Source: a virus. From it: DNA of 38,987 nt. The stretch's first letter is position 1. Every line of letters begins with the position of its first letter. The notes beneath the pieces are model-generated. The model saw only the letters and a list, made by a program, of their open reading frames with translations. It was not told where the DNA came from and did no database searches. This document shows positions 36,155-38,987 of this stretch, one piece after another. Location: the IMG/VR virus record IMGVR_UViG_3300017788_000073, positions 1-38,987 of that record. One strand, given 5' to 3'. The position numbers were made by a program, and so were the translations under genes.

Positions 36155-37360
36155 TTAGCCCCAGAGGCGCACGGCCATCTGCGGACGGATCACCGAGTAG
36201 CCATACAGCACGTCGATACGGCACGGCATACGGTCGTTGTTGATGTCGTACTGACGGACAACGCGCATGGAGATACCGTTATGTACCTGGCGGCTCGCCA
36301 TGTCCACGCCCTGCGGCATGAGGAGGTCTGCCGTCGCAAACGCAATCGCGTCACGATGGTACACGAGGTTCTGCGGGTACTGCGTGGAAACGCCACCCAA
36401 GAACGTCACCGCAGCAGCGGCCTGCGGGAACGAGTTGACGGTCGCCAGAGCGTGCGTCGAGGTGTAGATCGCCGGAGAGATCTTCACGTTCGTGTACAAG
36501 CTGCTGGCCGCAGTAATGTCCTCGGTCACCACAAACTGCTGCAACGAGCCGGTGGACTCGCGGGTCTGCGGGTTGACCGCAAACACGTTCGCCACGGTAA
36601 ACACGTCGCCCTTCTTCAAGGTCTGTCCGTCCACACCCACAAGCGTGATCTGCGAGGCGCCCTGCGTGGACACCGTGGCACTCACCGTAGTGGTTGCCGC
36701 ACGGCTGCCGGTCGTGAACTGCTTGATCGACTGCGACATATTGAGTTCGTTGAACCCAAGGATGCCTTCGCCGAACATACCGTTCTTGAACTGCGCCGAG
36801 ATGGTGCTGACGGGGTTGAAAAGACCCTTCATGCCCTCGATGAGCGCGGCGTTCGCAGCCGGGTTCACGGTGACATAGCGGGGCGACATCACGGCAGCGG
36901 CCTCGTTCAGCTTCTGCTGGGCAGCAAGCAGAACGGCGGTGCTGCTCGGGGTCGTGCCGGGGGTGCCGACCGACTGGAAGATGCCGTTGAAACTGTTCGC
37001 CACGTCAGCGTCGATGGACGCCGCAAGCTGCGAGATACGCGGCTTGAGAACACGCTCAGCGAAGTCGTCCAACTGCATCGTCATTTCAGCAGTCGTAAAG
37101 TTCACGCCGATGTGCTTCTGCGAAGCAACGGTCAGCGTGGTGAACTGCTCGTTGTCGTCCTGCACTTGCAGGGCGGCACCGTCAGTCACAAGGGCGCGAT
37201 CCGGCAGACGGATACGCAGGGTGGTGCCGATCTTGGCGCCTTCCACAGCGTAGCTGTTGTCGTACTGGCGGTTGACATTACGGGTGATTACAAGGTTGTT
37301 CTCAAGGATTTCGAGAGCCTTCCTCGTGATCATGTCGATAGTAAGAAGTGTATTAGCCAC
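36155..37360 (-). CDS. Major capsid protein, P22 coat family
   Basis: 401 residues. MANTLLTIDMITRKALEILE (N-arm), RLPDRALVTDGAALQVQDDN, FTTAEMTMQLDDFAERVLKP and a central insertion (VDGQTLKKGDVFTVANVFAV) matching the P22-type I-domain are the diagnostic features of the P22 coat family (PF11651). It assembles with the scaffold encoded just before it. It starts at GTG 37360 with AGGAG eight bases upstream. The abundant product of the operon. Confidence 0.92.
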   Translation of the reverse strand: MANTLLTIDMITRKALEILENNLVITRNVNRQYDNSYAVEGAKIGTTLRIRLPDRALVTDGAALQVQDDNEQFTTLTVASQKHIGVNFTTAEMTMQLDDFAERVLKPRISQLAASIDADVANSFNGIFQSVGTPGTTPSSTAVLLAAQQKLNEAAAVMSPRYVTVNPAANAALIEGMKGLFNPVSTISAQFKNGMFGEGILGFNELNMSQSIKQFTTGSRAATTTVSATVSTQGASQITLVGVDGQTLKKGDVFTVANVFAVNPQTRESTGSLQQFVVTEDITAASSLYTNVKISPAIYTSTHALATVNSFPQAAAAVTFLGGVSTQYPQNLVYHRDAIAFATADLLMPQGVDMASRQVHNGISMRVVRQYDINNDRMPCRIDVLYGYSVIRPQMAVRLWG

Positions 37361-37381
37361 GGAATTACTCCTAGTAAATGG

Positions 37382-38164
37382 TTAACGTCTTTGCATCGCT
37401 TCCCACTGCTTAATCTGGCGACGACGTTCGGCTTCTATCCATTCCGACGTACTCATGGCCGTTACCGACCGTGGGTCTGTCGTCTCGTAAGAGCCGTTCG
37501 CCGTGCCTCTAGCCGTGACCGGCTTCAGCGGGGGCGGTGCGCTGGTTGTCTTTTTGACCGGCGGATTGTCGGCCAATTTGGCCTCAATCTTGCCGATCTC
37601 TTTAGCCTGAAGGTAGGGCGACAGGCGGGAAATACGGTCAGCCTCTCGGGGGTTAGAGCCTAAGTAGTACGCTACGTCTGGCCCAATATCCGATGCCTGA
37701 ATCGTCTGCGCCATCACGGTCGTAATCGGCAGGCTTTGGTTGTACGCGACTTGCTCGAAGTCATCGTACCGATCCCGTGCCGCCTCTTCGCGTTCGTGAT
37801 AGGCGCTCAAGAGTTCGTGCTGCTGGCGCTCGGCTTCCCGCTTGGCAAGGAGTTCTTCGGCTTTACGGATTGCTAGGGCTTCCGCATAAGCGTCAGGGTC
37901 TACTTCCTTATCCGGCAGGGCTTCCGATGCCGACCTTTCAGTCGGTGCCTTCAGCGCTTGCTCTCGTTCCCACTTGCGACGTTCCCTCGCAAGCCTCTTG
38001 CCGACCATCGCGTCCAACTCTTCTTGAGTGAACGTCTTGGCAGGCTTTTCCTCCGGCGGTGCCGCCTCTTGGGCAGCAACTTCGGGTTGCGGGGTCGCCG
38101 TGACCTCCGCTTCCGGCGCGGGTACTTCCGCTACTTGCTCAACCAACTGATTTTCGTCAGCCAT
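37382..38164 (-). CDS. Scaffold protein
   Basis: 260 residues from ATG 38164 (MADENQLVEQVAEVPAPEAE). Acidic, Pro/Ala/Glu-rich N-terminus, then a long charged helix (EELDAMVGKRLARERRKWER; AEELLAKREAERQQHELLSA) and a basic C-terminal end (EWIEAERRRQIKQWEAMQRR). An Arg/Lys-rich helical C-terminus next to the coat gene is typical of P22-like scaffolds, which bind coat through basic C-termini. Its ribosome site lies in a small hairpin. Precedes the coat gene by 21 bases. Confidence 0.82.
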   Translation of the reverse strand: MADENQLVEQVAEVPAPEAEVTATPQPEVAAQEAAPPEEKPAKTFTQEELDAMVGKRLARERRKWEREQALKAPTERSASEALPDKEVDPDAYAEALAIRKAEELLAKREAERQQHELLSAYHEREEAARDRYDDFEQVAYNQSLPITTVMAQTIQASDIGPDVAYYLGSNPREADRISRLSPYLQAKEIGKIEAKLADNPPVKKTTSAPPPLKPVTARGTANGSYETTDPRSVTAMSTSEWIEAERRRQIKQWEAMQRR

Positions 38165-38168
38165 TTGT

Positions 38169-38182
38169 GTTCCTTTTGGAAC
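38169..38182 (-). promoter_or_regulatory. Hairpin covering the scaffold ribosome-binding site
   Basis: On the minus strand GTTCC-AAAA-GGAAC is a perfect 5-bp stem with an AAAA loop. The AAAGGA ribosome site of the scaffold gene is in its loop and right arm, 5-7 bases from ATG. Folding would limit initiation. P22 scaffold synthesis is known to be post-transcriptionally autoregulated, so this may be a control point; inference. Confidence 0.45.
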
Positions 38183-38234
38183 CCTGGTCAACCGGGCCAG
38201 TACGGTAAAACTTTACTGTGGCGCAAAAGAAACA

Positions 38235-38546
38235 TCAACCCCAAGGTGTGCCCATTGGCACTGCGCTTGGCTTTTTGCCGTCTTTTTCAAGGATGGCGAG
38301 TTTGCGCTCAAGTTCGATAGCTTCGCGGGCAGCGCGGCCTTCGACAGCAGATTTATCTACCGCCGCCCACACCCAACCCAAAACCTTGTCTTCGGTCAGA
38401 TCAGCGAACGGGGTAAAACTGCCGCTTGGCGGGGCCAACTCTACAACGTCTTTAAGGACGCCGACTTGATAGTTTACGCGAACTACCACATCGGTGTGCC
38501 CATCAGCCTGCGGGTAAACCTGGAGGTTTGTTATTTTCCAGTTCAT
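38235..38546 (-). CDS. DUF7936-like small phage protein
   Basis: 103 residues from ATG 38546 (MNWKITNLQVYPQADGHTDV), chosen because it overlaps the previous stop as ATGA. TDVVVRVNYQVGVLKDVVEL and FADLTEDKVLGWVWAAVDKS, then a helical ERKLAILEKDGKKP end, match a widespread small phage family found beside tail-fibre genes. Function unknown. A gap of about 70 bases with a hairpin separates it from the scaffold gene. Confidence 0.75.
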   Translation of the reverse strand: MNWKITNLQVYPQADGHTDVVVRVNYQVGVLKDVVELAPPSGSFTPFADLTEDKVLGWVWAAVDKSAVEGRAAREAIELERKLAILEKDGKKPSAVPMGTPWG

Positions 38547-38905
38547 GCGGCCTCCGCAGCAACCCAAGCCTGAGCGGCTTCATCCCACGAGTACATCTTG
38601 CCGTCCGTCGGCATCGGCACCGGGGCTTGCCAGTTGCAATCGCTATCCAGCGACCACGACGGGTACGGCTGCGGCGGGATAAAGGCATCGCGGCCCTCGT
38701 CGTAGGTGTAACCGATCCCGGCGTAGTGCTTGCGGATGTTGCCGTTGTAGGAAGTCTGTTTCCAGTTACCGCCGAGCAATCGCTGGCAGAAGGCGACACC
38801 AATGGCCTCCACCTCGTTGCCGCTCGCGTCTGCCGTATCCTTGTTGGCTACAACGATCACGCGCTGCACCACGCTGTTTGAATCAATCTCTGCAAAGTGC
38901 GCCAT
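38543..38905 (-). CDS. MAHFAEI-type small virion-region protein
   Basis: 120 residues: MAHFAEIDSNSVVQRVIVVA, GNEVEAIGVAFCQRLLGGNW, KQTSYNGNIRKHYAGIGYTY and DEGRDAFIPPQPYPSWSLDS. This is a well-populated family in aquatic phages, always near tail or structural genes, of unknown role; the conserved YNGNIRKxYAGIGYTYD block suggests a folded beta-domain. The 5' end of a second allele of the same gene lies at 1-25, differing only at synonymous positions. Confidence 0.82.
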   Translation of the reverse strand: MAHFAEIDSNSVVQRVIVVANKDTADASGNEVEAIGVAFCQRLLGGNWKQTSYNGNIRKHYAGIGYTYDEGRDAFIPPQPYPSWSLDSDCNWQAPVPMPTDGKMYSWDEAAQAWVAAEAA

Positions 38906-38987
38906 ATCAATTCTCCAAATGCAAAGCGGTGAGACTTTCTTCCTCACCAACGTAACCGACCGGGAAAGTGTTGAACGAAAGCGATAC
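38881..38987. repeat. Terminal direct repeat, right copy
   Basis: Copy of bases 1-107, identical from 38901 on. Only the first 20 bases differ (four changes). Marks the contig closure point. Confidence 0.93.
38907..38987 (-). CDS. 3' fragment of the 2OG-Fe(II) oxygenase gene
   Basis: Identical to bases 27-107. It encodes the last residues of the oxygenase (FPVGYVGEEESLTALHLEN preceded by VSLSFNT) and runs off the window. It is the same gene as 27-626, seen again because the contig overlaps itself, not a second oxygenase. Confidence 0.9.
   Translation of the reverse strand, partial: VSLSFNTFPVGYVGEEESLTALHLEN

Noticed and set aside
36281-37663. 460-codon plus-strand open frame
   Set aside because: Lies antisense to the coat and scaffold genes and is rich in Arg/His/Val, the typical shadow of a G/C-rich gene.
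38907-38987. Second 2OG oxygenase gene at the right end
   Set aside because: Identical to the left-end copy over its full visible length; it is the assembly overlap.

Overview
This window is an essentially complete genome of a short-tailed (podovirus-type) double-stranded DNA phage, probably assembled from a metagenome. Its virion genes belong to the P22-like lineage: P22-type portal, P22-fold coat protein with a separate scaffold, gp4-like and gp10-like tail accessory proteins, and gp7/gp14/gp16-type ejection proteins. An Rz/Rz1 spanin pair and a GH108 endolysin point to a Gram-negative host. The moderately high G+C content and aquatic-phage families (DUF5856, 2OG-Fe(II) oxygenase, the MAHFAEI protein) suggest a freshwater or marine proteobacterium; this is inference. 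The last 107 bases repeat the first 107, so the unit is circular or circularly permuted, about 38.88 kb. I see no integrase, partition genes, tRNAs or CRISPR.

The genes form four transcription units that meet in two divergent control regions and two convergent junctions. (D) The late unit, minus strand, starts near 11.13 kb and runs down through small proteins, terminase, four small basic proteins, portal, DUF5856, a tailspike, tail fibres and a 2OG oxygenase. It crosses the contig ends and continues through scaffold, coat, decoration-like proteins, gp4, gp10, needle and fibre proteins, ejection proteins, holin, Rz/Rz1, endolysin, a metalloprotease-like protein and a metallophosphoesterase, ending at 22.16 kb. 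(A) A plus-strand unit of twelve tiny genes (11.82-14.48 kb) ends at a textbook terminator. (B) A minus-strand unit (19.70-14.51 kb) carries ERF annealase, YqaJ exonuclease, an SSB-like protein, a PAPS-reductase-family protein, a small HTH protein and a D5/DUF5906-type helicase. (C) A plus-strand unit (19.79-22.27 kb) carries a Cro-like regulator, a cytosine methyltransferase split across two reading frames at an 11-G tract, a PD-(D/E)XK nuclease-like protein and two unknowns.

Units B and C are driven by divergent sigma70-type promoters whose -35 boxes physically overlap; the plus-side transcript is predicted to be leaderless. Units A and D diverge from a roughly 690-bp region with palindromes, an A/T tract, a C-run/G-quadruplex-like block, short repeats and a pyrimidine-rich stretch: the best place to look for an origin or a master switch.

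Most notable: the frame-split methyltransferase at a G homopolymer (phase variation, -1 frameshifting or assembly error), the shared -35 switch, four synonymous differences between the two genome ends, an AP2/HNH homing endonuclease inserted antisense inside the tail operon, a repeated AGGTGACYTATG initiation element in front of four early genes, and several small genes under 60 codons that automatic calling would miss.
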